Notes: generated by a model from the sequence alone, not told the origin. 64,000 nt of DNA from Plasmodium malariae (GCF_900090045.1 NC_041787.1:2105001-2169000), one strand, 5' to 3'; positions 17,196-31,400 are shown, counted from the stretch's first letter. Made by a program: numbers and translations.

Positions 17196-20100
17196 TAAAC
17201 TGATAGTGCCGTATGAAAAAAAGTGTAATACAATACCCTGTTATGATAAATATATATGTGGTAGTGTTAAAAAGGGAACAAGAAAGAGTGAAAATAAAAA
17301 ATTAAAAGATTTTGATTTACCTAAGAAAGAAGATACTTATGATATGCAGAACAACAAATGTAATAGTAACATTTACGTTAAAACACCTAAACATTATATA
17401 AAATATGAAATGAACAATAAGAAGTATGAGAGAGATATACATGAGGAAGTTAATGGAAATGTCCTTGAAGGGGGAAGCAGATACAAGAACGAATGTACAA
17501 TAGACAATGATGATATTAAAAAAAGAAGAAAAAAAAAAACAAAAAAAGAAAACACTAGTACAGTTTATGATAGTTATAGTGTAGAATCTGATGATGAGTA
17601 TCATATGGAGAAAATGAAGCAAGAAGAATATATTAACAAAATAAAAATGAAATTTCCTAAAAATGATGTTTTGAGTAAAGGAATACATGCGCAAAAAGTA
17701 GGTGAGGGAAAATTATTGGATTTATCTAAAGATAAAAACACTACGAATGAAGAAGAAAATTTTGAATTTTTAATAAACACTAAAATTATTAAAGAACAAA
17801 ATAAGGATGTAAATGAAAAATCCAAAAAATCTTCAAATGATATTTTATTTAGAGGAAATATATATAGAATTGAACATATAAATCGAGTAAGCAAAAAGGG
17901 AAAAACTAGTGGTGCAAAAACTGAAAATAAAGAAAAAATAAATAAAAAGAAAGCAACTCATTGTAAAGCTGGAACATTTGACACTGCACAAGGAGGGGAC
18001 AAAAATAACATAACAGGAGAAAAAGAAATTGAAAAAAAAAAAAAAAAAAAAATTTGTGAACAAAATTATTTTAATATAGACGGTAAAAAATATACAGATA
18101 AATATTCCTCCTCTAAGGAAAGTTCTTTATACGAATTTTCTTTATTAGGTGAAATGGACATAAATTTTGAATTCAGTAGTACTGAAAACGGGAAATTGTT
18201 ACCTAGCAGTAATTCTAAAAATGCACCAGTTCATGAAAATAAAGCGAAAGATGATAAGGACACAGTAGGGAAAAGCATCGACGTAGGTGTAAGGGACATA
18301 AAGCAAGATAAGGATAACACATATAGTTCTAGAGCCGATCCAAAAGGTAATAATTGCTCACATTTAGGTAATGTCAATTATAATGAAATTAGAAGAAGAA
18401 AGAATTTAACTGAAGTTAAGTGCACTAAATGGGGAAAGGGTCAAGTGAAAAATAGCGGGACCGATACAGAACATAGCTGTAAAAATGGTGAAGGTCCCTT
18501 TGCGCTGAGTATTAAAAAAAGAAGTGAAGAAATGATAAGAAATGCACTTTACAGGGAAAAAAATTATGAACATGTTAATGCAAATCAAATGGAAAATAGT
18601 GAAGGTAATAATAACACTTTTAAGAAGAACATTATTAAAGATGATAACAAAATGAATGGTATTTTAATACAAGGAGAAAAGATGGACAATAAAAACGTTT
18701 GCGTAAAGACAAGAACAAAAAAGGTATCAGAAAAAGATAAAGAAAGTATAGATATATATAATGAAGATACAGCAATAAAGGAAGAAAAGGAAAAAAAAAA
18801 AAAAAAAAAAAAAAAAATAATCGATAAATTGGATGGCGCATATACGATTAGAGAAAAAAGTGGTAAATGCGTTCAGACTATACAGAGAAAAAAAATAATA
18901 CCAACTAATGAAGAGAATGCTGAACCAAGTAGTTATACCCATGATGTGTGTAATAGTTCTAATGAAAACGAAAGCACAGTAACAAGTAAACTAAGAAATA
19001 ACGAACTAAGTGGAAATATATCTAGGGTAGAGTCTGCTGATAACACGAATTATGATAAAAAAGCAAGCAATTTAAATTTGGACAACCTTTTAGAATTAAT
19101 TAAAATGAGAAAGGTGGAAATGGACTGTTACCAAAAGTCTGAACAGGTTAATCAAGTTAGTGTTAATTATATGAAGAAGCAGGATAAAATAAACTGTAGA
19201 GACGGGACAAAGAAAAAGGATAACATATACACGATAAGAGATTGTAACGGAAGATTAATAAATAATGATAAGCAAAACGAAGGAAGTGTTCATATTGCAC
19301 ACATAAGAAGAATCGAAACAGACTATGATGAATGTAGAAGTAAATATAGTGCACGTATGATGATTACCCATGATAATAAAGACAAAATAATGCCCATGCC
19401 CCATTACTCTTCTAATTGTCGTACGACTTATCACAATTCATCAAATAGTGAGATAGCCGGAAAGGGTGAAAATAATGGCAGCTTAAATGATAGTAAAGAG
19501 GAAAATATTAAGGTTGATATTCCATATGAACAGACATCAAGATTAGGAAAAGAATTACATAGGGGAAAAATGAACAAGGACGAACTCTGCATGGATCGGG
19601 ATTCTACGTATTCAGAAGGAGATGAAGAAATGAATGCACTCACATTATTGGTGAATATAAAAAGTGAGGAGAACGAAAAATTAAAAACATTCTTGCAGTT
19701 ACAAGAAAATGAAATTAGTTTCCTTCGAGAAAAATTACAGCTCTCTTGTAATAAAACAAAAGATAAAGGAAAAAATTGGGAAAATACGACTCTTTATAAG
19801 AATTTAATAAAAGCAAAACCATCTACGTTTTTAGAAATAATTTTAAAAAACAATCAAGCAGAAATTAAAAATAGCAATCCTGGAAATTATGAAGGTGCAT
19901 TAAAAGAGAACGAAGACAATAAATGTACTACGTCTAGGAGCACTTGTGACCCTGGAATTTATGATATTAAAGAAAGTGGTGAAGAGCGTAAAAGCGGTGA
20001 AATGGATAAAATTTGTAAAAGCGGTGAAATGGATAAAATTTGCAAAAGCGGTGAAATGGATAAAATTTGTAAAAGCGGTGAAATGGATAAAATTCGTAAA

Positions 20101-22707
20101 AGCGGTGAAATGGATAAAATTTGTAAAAGCGGTGAAATGGATAAAATTTGTAAAAGCGGTGAAAGCTATGAAAGTGCTTCCTCACGTTTGCACTGTCGAC
20201 ATGATAAAGTAATCAGATGTAGAACCCAAGATATGAATATTTTTAATGAGAATAAAAATGACTCCATAGATATACAACTTAACATAGGGAAGAACCAAGT
20301 GCTCAATGCAGAAAAATATGAAAACATTAGAATATGTAGTGGGGAAGACTGTTCCTGGAGTTGCTATATTCATGATCGAAAAGATTTAGGTACATCTATA
20401 ATTGATAAAAAGGGAGAAAAGTGTTACATGCAAAAAATAAAAGCCGCATCCGTCTCTCCATATAGACACATAAGAAAAGAAGCGATAAGAAAGAGTACCA
20501 GACCATTCACAGTGTACTCAAAAAGTGGTAGCAATAGGGGTAATAGCCGTTGTAATATTAGTGGTAATGATGGTATAAATTTTAATAACAAAGGTGAGAT
20601 AGACGAACCTAAAATACATTGTGGAAATAATAATACAAAAATAAAGGCTAACTTAAACAAAGTTAGTTCATGTTTTACAAGAAGGAACATACAATGTGCA
20701 AACTGTAGTCATGTATCTTGCTTTAGGACATGTCCTTACAATAAGTTAAAAGCAATAGATTTTGGTGAGTTCAATTCTAATGATAGCAAATGCATACACA
20801 ACAAACATGATAATAAAATGTCGAGTGGGAGATGTAAATCTAATATTATAAGTGTTAGATGTTATCCTAAGAATAGAAAAATTATGACCAGGTCACGTAA
20901 AAATTGTTCTTGTTCCCCGAGAAAAAATCTTAGTATAAAAAAGGAAAATTGTACTTGCAGTCGCAATCGCAGTTGCAGAAATGAAAGTATATTTACAAAA
21001 CTTTTTTCATATATAAAAAAGAACAGTCTTTGCAATGAAAAAAAATATAAAAATTGTTTAAGAAGAAATAAATCAACAAGCTCAATTCAACTCACGAACA
21101 ACAGAGAATTTCTTAATCGCAGTTGGAACAGATCACGTTCCTCTGCATGCTTTATAGATATTCATCCAACCAAATTTCAAAAAAGGAGTTATATTAATAT
21201 TTGCTCTAATAGAAACAACTTATGTAGCAAAATAAATTGTACTAATAACAGATGTCTTAATACAATAGGAGAAGCTGATGCCAATGATATACCTAACGTA
21301 CAAAGGTTACACGCAAGTGACAAAGATGGAAATAAATATGTAATGGACAAGGAGAGAGAAACTAAAGAGAATGCAAAAGAGCAGGTTACAAAGAATCTAC
21401 CTACAAATGATGGATTAGCAAAAAACGGGGTTGTTAAAAATAGTTCTATAATAAATGGAAGAATCATAAAAAGGAACTGTAGATATTTACTAAAAAACAA
21501 TGTTCATAATAGCCATATTTGGTCAACTACTATTCCATTTGAAGACTTAAATAATTTAAAAAATGATGAAATCGAATATACTGGTAATTGTGAAGCAAGG
21601 GATAATAGTAACACATTATTACCAAACAAAAATGGCAAAGAGATAAAGGGATATTCTAACCTATTAATGGGAAATAAAAAATTGGAAGCAAAAGATAACT
21701 TTATAAAAAAGGAAGAAATTGGAAGTAACAATATGAGCGTCAAATATAATAATCGTGTAATAAATTATTCTTTGAAGAAATGCTCTAAAGATAATACTAC
21801 TGAGAATGGAAATATGGTGATAATAAATAACGATTTGGATAATATAAAAAGGAGAAAGAAAAAAAAAGTAAATCGAAAAAAAATGTTAAACGGTAAAGAA
21901 CGAGTAAAAGAAATAAGCAAGAATAATAAAATTTCACAAAAGGGTAGTACTCAAATGGACATTATCCAAATGGATACTACTCAAATGGATACTGCTCGAA
22001 TGGATACTGCTCGAATGGATAAAAACAAACTTCTAATAGACTACTCCATCAATACATGTAAAAAAGAGAGTCCGAGGGACACAGCTAGCCAAAATGTTGA
22101 AGTACTTTATAAAAAAAATCACAAACAAACTAATAAGAACAAAAAAAAAATATATCATGTTTGTAATTCAATGAAGACAAATAAAACTTGTAAAATATTT
22201 CTTGTAGCAAAGGGAAATAAAGATAAGCACGTGGAGAATAAATATACTAGCTATTTAAAAAAAGGTGCTGACATGTTCATAAAAAATGAAAGCACAACGG
22301 ACGTGGAATGTGTAGACAAGAAAAATGAAATAAGTGGGAAAAAAAAAAATAATCTTAGCTATACTGATAAACAAAATGATTATGCAGCCAATGCAACGAC
22401 TTCTAACAGCATCCAAACAGACATAATCGATGATTATTCTACTTGCTCAAATGAAGATATGTATTTGTGGAAGAAAAAAGAAAATTACGAAAAGAAGAAA
22501 AAAAGGAATCTCAAATCTCAACAATTTAAAATTCTTAATTTAAATGAGCAAATTAAAAATAAATGTTTTAATGTTCACTTAATAAATTCAAATATGCACC
22601 TAAATAGTCCAACTAAAAATATAGTTAAAAAAATAATATTAAATTGTAAAAGCATTAATTTGGATAAAAAAAAAAAAAATGAACAAAGGAAAGAAAGAAA
22701 TGGATAA
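16939..22707 (+). CDS. Giant lysine/asparagine-rich protein of unknown function
   Basis: A single open frame of 1922 residues with no family I recognise. It is very rich in Lys, Asn, Glu and Ser. Visible parts: lysine runs coded by pure A tracts (29 A at 17164-17192, 27 A at 18791-18817); a short coiled-coil-like stretch near residue 910 (SEENEKLKTFLQLQENEISF); a nine-residue repeat (KSGEMDKIC) at 19987-20163; a Cys-rich basic region at roughly residues 1240-1440 with many C-x-C pairs such as NCSCSPRK; and a five-residue repeat (QMDTT/RMDTA) near 21950-22020. There is no signal peptide or membrane helix. The frame probably continues beyond 22707 to 23085 through two homopolymer shifts, described separately. 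The start is the first ATG after a 22-nt A run and a stop-containing leader. Confidence 0.85.
19987..20163 (+). repeat. 27-bp tandem repeat coding for KSGEMDKIC
   Basis: Six full copies of a 27-bp unit (19987-20013, 20014-20040, and so on to 20148) plus a partial one. Copies differ by single bases (tgt/tgc/cgt, so Cys or Arg). Near-identity suggests recent expansion. Confidence 0.95.
21950..22020 (+). repeat. 15-bp tandem repeat coding for (Q/R)MDT(T/A)
   Basis: Five imperfect copies of a 15-bp unit (actgctcgaatggat and variants) in frame within the giant gene. Confidence 0.85.
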
Positions 22708-23085
22708 TCATGATTATATGAGCAATATGTCCGATTTACCAAATCGTCAAATGGATGAAGAAAAAAAAAAAAAAAAAAAGATAACCATTTCTGGAGAAAT
22801 CAGGATAATAAAAAAATAGGCATTAATGAAAAAGAAAAAGTAGAAATGATACGTGCGAAAAATGCAGATAACTACTCAACCTTGAGTAATGAAAATTGTT
22901 ATATTGTAAATGGGTACAACACACATGAAATGGCAAGGGGAAAAAAAAATAAAGCAATAAATAATATCATATGTTCAAACAATGATTGTATTTATCCTGA
23001 CCCAAAGATCTGTTTTCTCAAAAATGATAACTCGTGTATAATTGTTGAATACCCAAATATAAAATATTACATAAAATGCCATTAA
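22679..23085 (+). pseudogene. Probable C-terminal continuation of the giant gene, frameshifted
   Basis: After the in-frame stop at 22705-22707 the coding pattern goes on in other frames. Dropping one A from the 14-A run at 22666-22679 moves the frame to ATG-AAC-AAA, which is open to the 19-A run at 22761-22779. Adding one A there moves it to a third segment that reads KDNHFWRNQDNKK and is then open to the TAA at 23083-23085 (ending NIKYYIKCH). The two shifts cancel in sign and both sit in poly-A, so sequencing or assembly slippage is the simplest reading. A true stop at 22707 with a decayed 3' end is the alternative. About 120 residues would be added. I mark it as broken because the sequence as given cannot encode it in one frame. 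Confidence 0.6.
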
Positions 23086-23110
23086 AAATTTCATCATAAT
23101 TTTTCATTTT

Positions 23111-24561
23111 TCATTTTTCATTTCCTGTTAACATGTTTGGAATGCCTGATAGAGAAAACGTGGAACGAGATAAACGTGTGCGGTAATTTGTGTTTCAGTG
23201 GATGCGTGGATGCGCTTTTATACACACATATATATATATGTGTACGTATACGTGCATATATATAGCTACGCCCATTAATATATACACACGTAAACTTATG
23301 CAAGTATGGATAAGAAAAGTGCAAGCCTGTTTACTTCTCATACGTAAGTAACAAAACGTACCATCTTTTATGGGAAAAGAAATACTGCACTGGGGGCAGG
23401 TTAAAGTGCCTTCCATTATGTGAACCTACAAAACAATAGTTACAGTTATAGTCATAGTAATAGTAATAATAATGTACCATGAATATAAATTTATATTTAT
23501 TTTTTTATCTCCGTTCATAGCACATTTCAGTCCTTCTTTACTTAAAAAATTTTCACATTAACATTTTTTCATTTGCCTCATGAGTACCTTAAAAAGTGCG
23601 TGATGAATTGAGTTAAGAAATCCTTCATCTTCTAAGTGACTGTTTGAATAGCTAGATAACAAACTTAATCCTAACTAAAAGAGCAAATAAAAAAGAAGCA
23701 AAATATTTTTAAAAATTTTACGTCCATAGGTGATACGAGTAAGGGGAATAAAGAAAGAAAAATTAAAAAGGAAAAAGAAAAATGAAAAATGAAAGGAAAA
23801 GAGGAGTACCTCTTTAGCCGTGCTGTATAAAACATCGTAATCAACTTTACTTAACACATTTCTTACAAACTCTGCATTCATTTCTTGTTCTACTATTTTT
23901 ATACTTTCTTCAGCGCTCTCGTCTAATTTTATTAGTAACGGATATCCCCCAGTGCATTGCGTTTCATTACTGTAAAGAAATCACACATGTGTTCGTATAT
24001 ACATACATATGTAAATGCATACATAAATATATCCATATGTATATATATATATATGTACTTGCAAGGTGGTTTGTAAATTTGCCAATACAGACAATTTCGA
24101 TGTGAAAACGTGAAAATAAAAAATAAATTGTCCTTAAAAAGGAGCATATATATGAATGAAGAGAGCATATCTCCTCATGGATGTATTATTTGTCCCATTT
24201 GTTGACAAGCACTAACATATTTTTGAGAGCAAAATTTAAAATTATGCTAAATTAAAATAAGAAATATGAGAAAAACGAGAAATTAGTTTAAAAATAGCAT
24301 ATTAATACATTCGCACACAAAAAATGTACTTATATGTGTAGTATATTTTTTAGCAACTTTTTTCCTACACACGTATATAAATAATTATATGTATGTGTAC
24401 TAATATGCTTATACGTATGTGTATATATATGCTTATACGTATGAGCATATGCATATATATATATATATATATCTATGTGTAAGCCTTTCCATTAATTTCG
24501 TATTTTCCAGTGTTTAATTTTGTACTAACCACTTCAAAAAATTGTGTGTGAGAAGCCTCAT
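23111..24561 (-). CDS. TRM112: TRM112-like methyltransferase activator, five exons, one frameshift
   Basis: Exons: 24561-24530, 23970-23810, 23674-23588, 23425-23362 and 23145-23111, all with GT..AG borders. Together they would encode about 125 residues, the usual TRM112 length. Family features are clear: the N-terminus MRLLTHNFLK, zinc-type Cys in the N-terminal part, a helix ending GFLNSIHHALF, and the C-terminal zinc site TCPQCSISFPIKDGIPNML. TRM112 is a small zinc protein that binds and stabilises several SAM methyltransferases acting on rRNA, tRNA and release factor eRF1. The exons as given contain one base too many: after LKCNETQCTG the frame is lost, and it is regained if one base is removed from the ccccc run at 23947-23951 or the ggg run at 23940-23942. 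Everything after reads cleanly as PLLIKLDESAEE. The family call is strong. The frameshift is probably an assembly error. Confidence 0.85.
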
Positions 24562-25519
24562 TATTTCGTTGTATTTCAAGATTGATGAGAAAAATGCTAA
24601 GACGTGTTTTATATGCTACATGTATAGTTTTGCTCCTATTTGTTTCTATATATATTCTTCTTTTTTTTCCTTTTTTTCTTTTTTTTTTTTTTGTAACAAA
24701 TTAATTCTATTATCAGTGCGTTTGTCGCTTAAATTTTCCCCTTGTAATAACAAACATAGAAAATATAGCGTTTTACACAAGTAAAAACGGTATTATGAAA
24801 TGAAAAAATGGTGGAGGTAAAAACTGTGATATAAAATAAACGTTGTATTTTTCTTATTGAGATTTTATTTTTCTTAAAAATAGTAGGAATAATTTTCTTC
24901 TAATTTATTAATAAGGATGTTTCTGTTTTTCTTTCTCTTTCTCTTTCTCTTTTTCTTTCTCTTTTTCTTTTTCTTTCTCTTTTTCTTTTTCTTTCTCTTT
25001 TTCTTTTTCTTTCTCTTTTTTTTCTCTTTCTCTTTTTTTTTCTTTTTCTCTTTTTTTTTTTTTAAATATTTATACTACTGTATTATATGTAATTAAACAT
25101 AATGGTAAAAAAAGAACGATCGTGTATAAGAGAATAACTTTTTCATTTTTTACATTTTGAAGTAAAGCTATATATTCAAATATATGTATACATATTTACA
25201 TGTTTATATGTTTAATTGGACATTTATTTGTATGTTAATTTACGCATTTATTTTTTTTGCTTTTGTTTATTCAAATAATTTTTTTTATATTAAATACTTT
25301 ATTTTATTTTTTTCCTTGTACATTTATTTATACATATAGATGATGTGCTTCAAATTTTTTTATTTATTTTTTATTTATTTTTTTGTTCCTCTGAGTTCTT
25401 ATAATATATATATATAAGTCGCTAAGCGTAAAATTTTGAACATGCCCATAGAATATATGTGATCCAACGCATAAACAACAAAATGGAATATTTATTGTAT
25501 GTATTTTATGCATACATAC

Positions 25520-25850
25520 TTAAATACGTATATATATTTAAGTACGTATATATATTTAAGTACGTATATATATTTAAGTACGTATATATTGTATGCATGT
25601 ATTAGAAGTGTATACATATTATAAGTACGCACATATCGTAAGTTCGTATATAAGTACGTTTGTACGCACATATTATAAGTTCGTATATAAGTACGTTTGT
25701 ACGCACATACTATAAGTTCGCATATAAGTACGTTTGCAAGCACATACTATAAGTTCGTATATAAGTACATTTGTATGCATATATTATAAGTACGTATATA
25801 AGTACATTTGTACGCATATATTATAAGTACGTATACATTATAAATGCGTA
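25520..25850. repeat. Two adjoining minisatellites built on a tacgtatata core
   Basis: At about 25520-25590 an 18-bp unit (tacgtatatatatttaag) occurs about four times. It passes into longer units of roughly 37 bp containing cacatattataagttcg and tataagtacgtttgtacg, repeated four to five times with decay to about 25850. Confidence 0.85.
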
Positions 25851-26014
25851 CATTTAATACAAATGAGAACAATTTTTTTGAGTACAAGTGTTTTTTTCTG
25901 TATTATCGTCTGGGATATACGTACGTGCAAATAAGCAAACGGAAAACAGAAAGGAATTAATTATGATGGTAATTATTCACAGTTAATATGACAGTTAATT
26001 AGTATTATGCCAAA

Positions 26015-26135
26015 TTGAATTTGATTTTAAATTTGATTTTAAATTTGATTTTAAATTTGATTTTAATTTTGATTTTAATTTTGATTTTAATTTTGATTTT
26101 AATTTTGATTTTAATTTTGATTTGATTTGGAAGTT
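26015..26135. repeat. 12-bp array, unit ttttgattttaa
   Basis: About ten copies. The first block uses gattttaaattt, the second gattttaatttt, so the array shows internal spread of one variant. It lies about 120 bp upstream of the ATG at 26254. Confidence 0.88.
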
Positions 26136-26253
26136 AATTTAGAAATTGAATTTTTTTTTTTTTTTTTCTTTTTAACATTTTCTTCGTTGGTCTTTGCTCC
26201 TTCCTCTTTGCTCGTTTGTGTAAAATATATTTAAGAAGACTCTTTTTTTAAAA

Positions 26254-26892
26254 ATGAAAAGATATAATATTCATAACAGTAAGTTGTATAATCCTAAAAA
26301 AGTAAAAGTAGAATGTGAATATGAGAATGAATTAAGAAAAAAAGACTATTCCTCATCAAGTATTTTTGACTACAATTTATCACATTTGAAAAGAATTGAA
26401 GACATAGAAGAAAGAAATTTAGAAAGATTAAGCTTTTTTCATTTAGAAGAAAATCGAAAGAGAAGAAAAATTAATTTTTTAAATATATTTGATCATTTGA
26501 AAAATAGTAGTAAAGATACAAAGAAGACTGGAGATGGTTGTGATGAAGTGGGTGATGATAGCTGTCATAATAATGGCGATTCTAATAGAAAACATAATAC
26601 GACGAATATTCCCTATCAGAGTAAAAATGAAAGGACTAAAAAAAGTAAGGCGGCTAGTCTAAATAGCAATAACCCAATAAATAATGAGTATAACAACAAC
26701 AGTAAGGAAAAATTAAATAAAGGAAACTTGGTGGATGATTGGAAAATAGAAGAAAATATGGGAAACAAAAAAGGAATCGACATAAAAAATAAATATTATG
26801 AAAAAATAAATAACATACTAAAAGAAGCACACATGAGCAAAATTGCTAGAAAGACTAACCGAAATGGATGTAAATATTTGTGTGCTCGATAA
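26254..26892 (+). CDS. Small basic protein of unknown function
   Basis: An open frame of 212 residues starting MKRYNIHNSKLYNPKKV. I do not recognise the family. The N-terminal 90 residues are not low-complexity and look conserved, with a charged helix (RIEDIEERNLERLSFFHLEE) and a basic patch (NRKRRKINF) that may be a nuclear signal. A polar Asn/Ser/Lys linker follows, then a second ordered block (NKYYEKINNILKEAHMSKIARK). No signal peptide or membrane segment. The 3' end is uncertain: GGAT|GTAAATATT just before the stop could be a splice donor, and an open, coding-like stretch follows at 27053-27194. Confidence 0.72.
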   Translation: MKRYNIHNSKLYNPKKVKVECEYENELRKKDYSSSSIFDYNLSHLKRIEDIEERNLERLSFFHLEENRKRRKINFLNIFDHLKNSSKDTKKTGDGCDEVGDDSCHNNGDSNRKHNTTNIPYQSKNERTKKSKAASLNSNNPINNEYNNNSKEKLNKGNLVDDWKIEENMGNKKGIDIKNKYYEKINNILKEAHMSKIARKTNRNGCKYLCAR

Positions 26893-28426
<1,534 letters not shown>

Positions 28427-31400
28427 TTACCCTAGTGTCATAACATCAAATTCTTCTAAATCTTTTGCATTTATTTTATTTTTCCCATCATTTTTATTAT
28501 TCTTATTACTATTATTATCGTCATCATTTTGATCATCAGCATCATCTCTATTATATTTTTGCATCAATTCCTTTAGTTTAGCATTTTCTGTAGTTACATT
28601 TTCTTTGTTTTTACTATCGTTTTGTGGTAAATGTACTACTCTATCAATTCTTTTTGGAGATCGTGATCTTGATTTCTTCCTAGTACATATATTATCAACT
28701 TTTAATGTAAGTGATGATTTATATGATGTAGGTCTTCTGGCATAATCTTTTCCAGTTGCAAGGGCTTTTTGACTTTCTATTTTTCGAAATTTTGATATTA
28801 ATTCATCTTCTGTATTTTCATATTTATGTTTTCGATGTGTTCTTTTTTCCGAGTTTGACCTTGATAAGGATCTGTCTCTTTTTTTATTAGATCGTTCATG
28901 TGACCTTTTGCTGTGTTTATTTTCTGGTCTATCTCCATGATTATCACCATGTGATTTGTTATATGAGGAATTATTCCTTTCTTCGCCCGTTCTTCTCTTT
29001 CTCCGTCTATCTCTACTTCGATCCCTGCTTCGGTGTCGACTTCTGTGCTTATCTCTGTGCTTGTTTCGGTCTCTGCTTTGATCCCTACTTCGGTCCCTGC
29101 TTCTGTCCATGCTTCTATCTCTGCTTCTTCTTCCACTCCTACTTCTTCTCCTTCTATGACTTTTATCATTTCTATCATTCTTATCATTCTTACTTTCACT
29201 ACCCACGTGTCTATCTAAGTCTCTATCCTTATCAGATTCTTTGGAACCTAGTTTAACAAACCCAATATTAACCAACTTTTCGTTTCCGTCAATTTTTCTT
29301 ACTCTCACAAATGTTTTATCTTTTCCGTGATATACTATACCGCCTATTTCCCCCTTTTCCCATTCACCGCTGGGATGGAGGGGCACAAAAAAAGAAAGAA
29401 GTAAATAAATGAGCAAATGACATAAATAAAAAATATTCAATTGGAGGTAATATAAGCGTAGTAATAGTACAGTGCAGTAATGGTATATCGGTACTACGGC
29501 AAAATAATGTAATACGATACTGCAATTTTAGAGCACCTAGTATTTACAGCTTCCCTCATAGTATCTCTCTTTGCTTACTTTACATAAGCCATAACTGGTT
29601 CTCCTTTTACAAATTTTGTTATTTTTTCTTTGTTCTTCTTTAAACGTCTTCTGTGATCACTTATAATCATTAGACGAGCACCATAGATATTTTTTATTTT
29701 TATTGGCAACCTCGGGAGAACTATAAAAATATGACAGGGTAAGGAAAATATGGGTTCCCGAACGTTTGTACGTGCGGACATATGTACGTGCATGTGTGTA
29801 TGTATGCGCACGCATACATAGATGTATTAAATTAAAAAGAGGGAACATGGTTCATAAATAAAAGCAGTAGACAAAAACAAAAAAAATATAATATAAAATA
29901 AAAAGGACAATAAGAAAGGAGGAACAAACGAAAAGAAGGAATAAATGACGGAACGATGGAGCGAAAAAATGTCCAGTCGTTCTAATTCATACGGTATGAT
30001 GAACAAAATAAAATTTGCTACTACTTAAACGAACCTGTGCTGAAATATTTATCGTCCGATAGTAAGTTTTGAATATATTCACCCATGGTTAGTTTCTTTC
30101 TTTTATCGGCTGAGATAATAAATTCTTCTTCATCCAACAAATATGGTTCAAACCACATCCATAGCTATATCGAGAGTTCACAACAAGTAAAAAACGAAGA
30201 TGTACGAAGGTACGCATATACATGTGCTTTACTCATTAAACATGCACATATTATATACATACATATATATGAGCATACATACATATGTATACACATATAT
30301 ATATACTAACATGCATGTGTACATTTTTTTCCATTTTTTAAATTTACGTTCGCAGGGGAGTGAACATATCTCAAATACAAGAATCCGCATGCCCGTATGT
30401 AACAAGAATCCTTGTGATCTATTAGTCCCTTAAGCTGTTTTGAAAAAGGAATTAATAAAAAGGGTAATAACGCATAAAAATACACACACATATATATATC
30501 AAAATGTAAATGATGCAAATAGCTAAAAATGCCAGCAAAAAGGAGCAGGTACAAGGTAAAACAAGACGACTGAAAATTTATAAGGAGGTACATGTGACGG
30601 ATTATGGAGCACTACCGGTAACGGAGGTGAGATATTATATAAATATAAGTTATTATTATTATTACTGTTGTAACTGATGTTATTGTTTTAAGTATTAGTA
30701 GGAGTACTACTATTACTAGCACTATTAGTTCTACTAGGATACTCACCTGCTTCTCAGATAAATGCATGGTAAAGAGTTTATAGAGACAACAAAAAAGGGT
30801 AGAAGGAGCTCTATTGCTACCAATACAGTATGGTTCCACATGATCGGCATAAGAATGTATTTCGTCCACTACTTCTTTAAACGTTTTAAGTGTAATTAAG
30901 GATCTAAAATATTCAGAAGATAAAATATTATTTCTTAACAATGTATTTACATTATATGTAGTAGTATTTGTCATTTCTAATATATTTTTTTTATCTTCAC
31001 TGTTATAATTGGTTATAGATGAATGAAAAGAACTATTGGACGTTATATTTCCAGCCATTTTGTACTTCCCAGCTGGTTTTAAATTTGGATCTAAATTATT
31101 GAAATGAAAATTTGGACAGTTTTCATCAATATTATTATGATATCTATTTATGGAATTGTTAAAAGGATCCAATGTGTTACTTAATGGATGCATCGTATTA
31201 TTCACATGACAATAGGACTGGTCCATCATATATGTGTAATTATTCATAACATAATTTCCTGACTCATCATAAATAATATTATTTTTATTATTCATATTAA
31301 TACTATTGCTATTGATACTGTTATTATTATTATTCATATTATTAATGTTATTACTCATATTATTGTTTGTGTTATTGTTAATGCTATTATAGACGCTATT

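Larger units (their letters stand above)
24562..26253. other. Divergent intergenic region rich in minisatellites
   Basis: No gene is seen. Contents: pyrimidine arrays of ttctctttctcttt type at 24925-25065; an 18-bp tandem repeat at about 25520-25590; a second array of about 37-bp units at 25610-25850; an array of 12-bp gattttaaattt/gattttaatttt units at 26015-26135; and poly-T at 26151-26167 just before the next gene. Confidence 0.7.

Noticed and set aside
24181..24246. Extra TRM112 exon between 24217 and 24246
   Set aside because: It fits GT..AG rules but does not keep phase with the next exon, and it inserts residues absent from the family; joining exon 1 directly to 23970 gives the family sequence.
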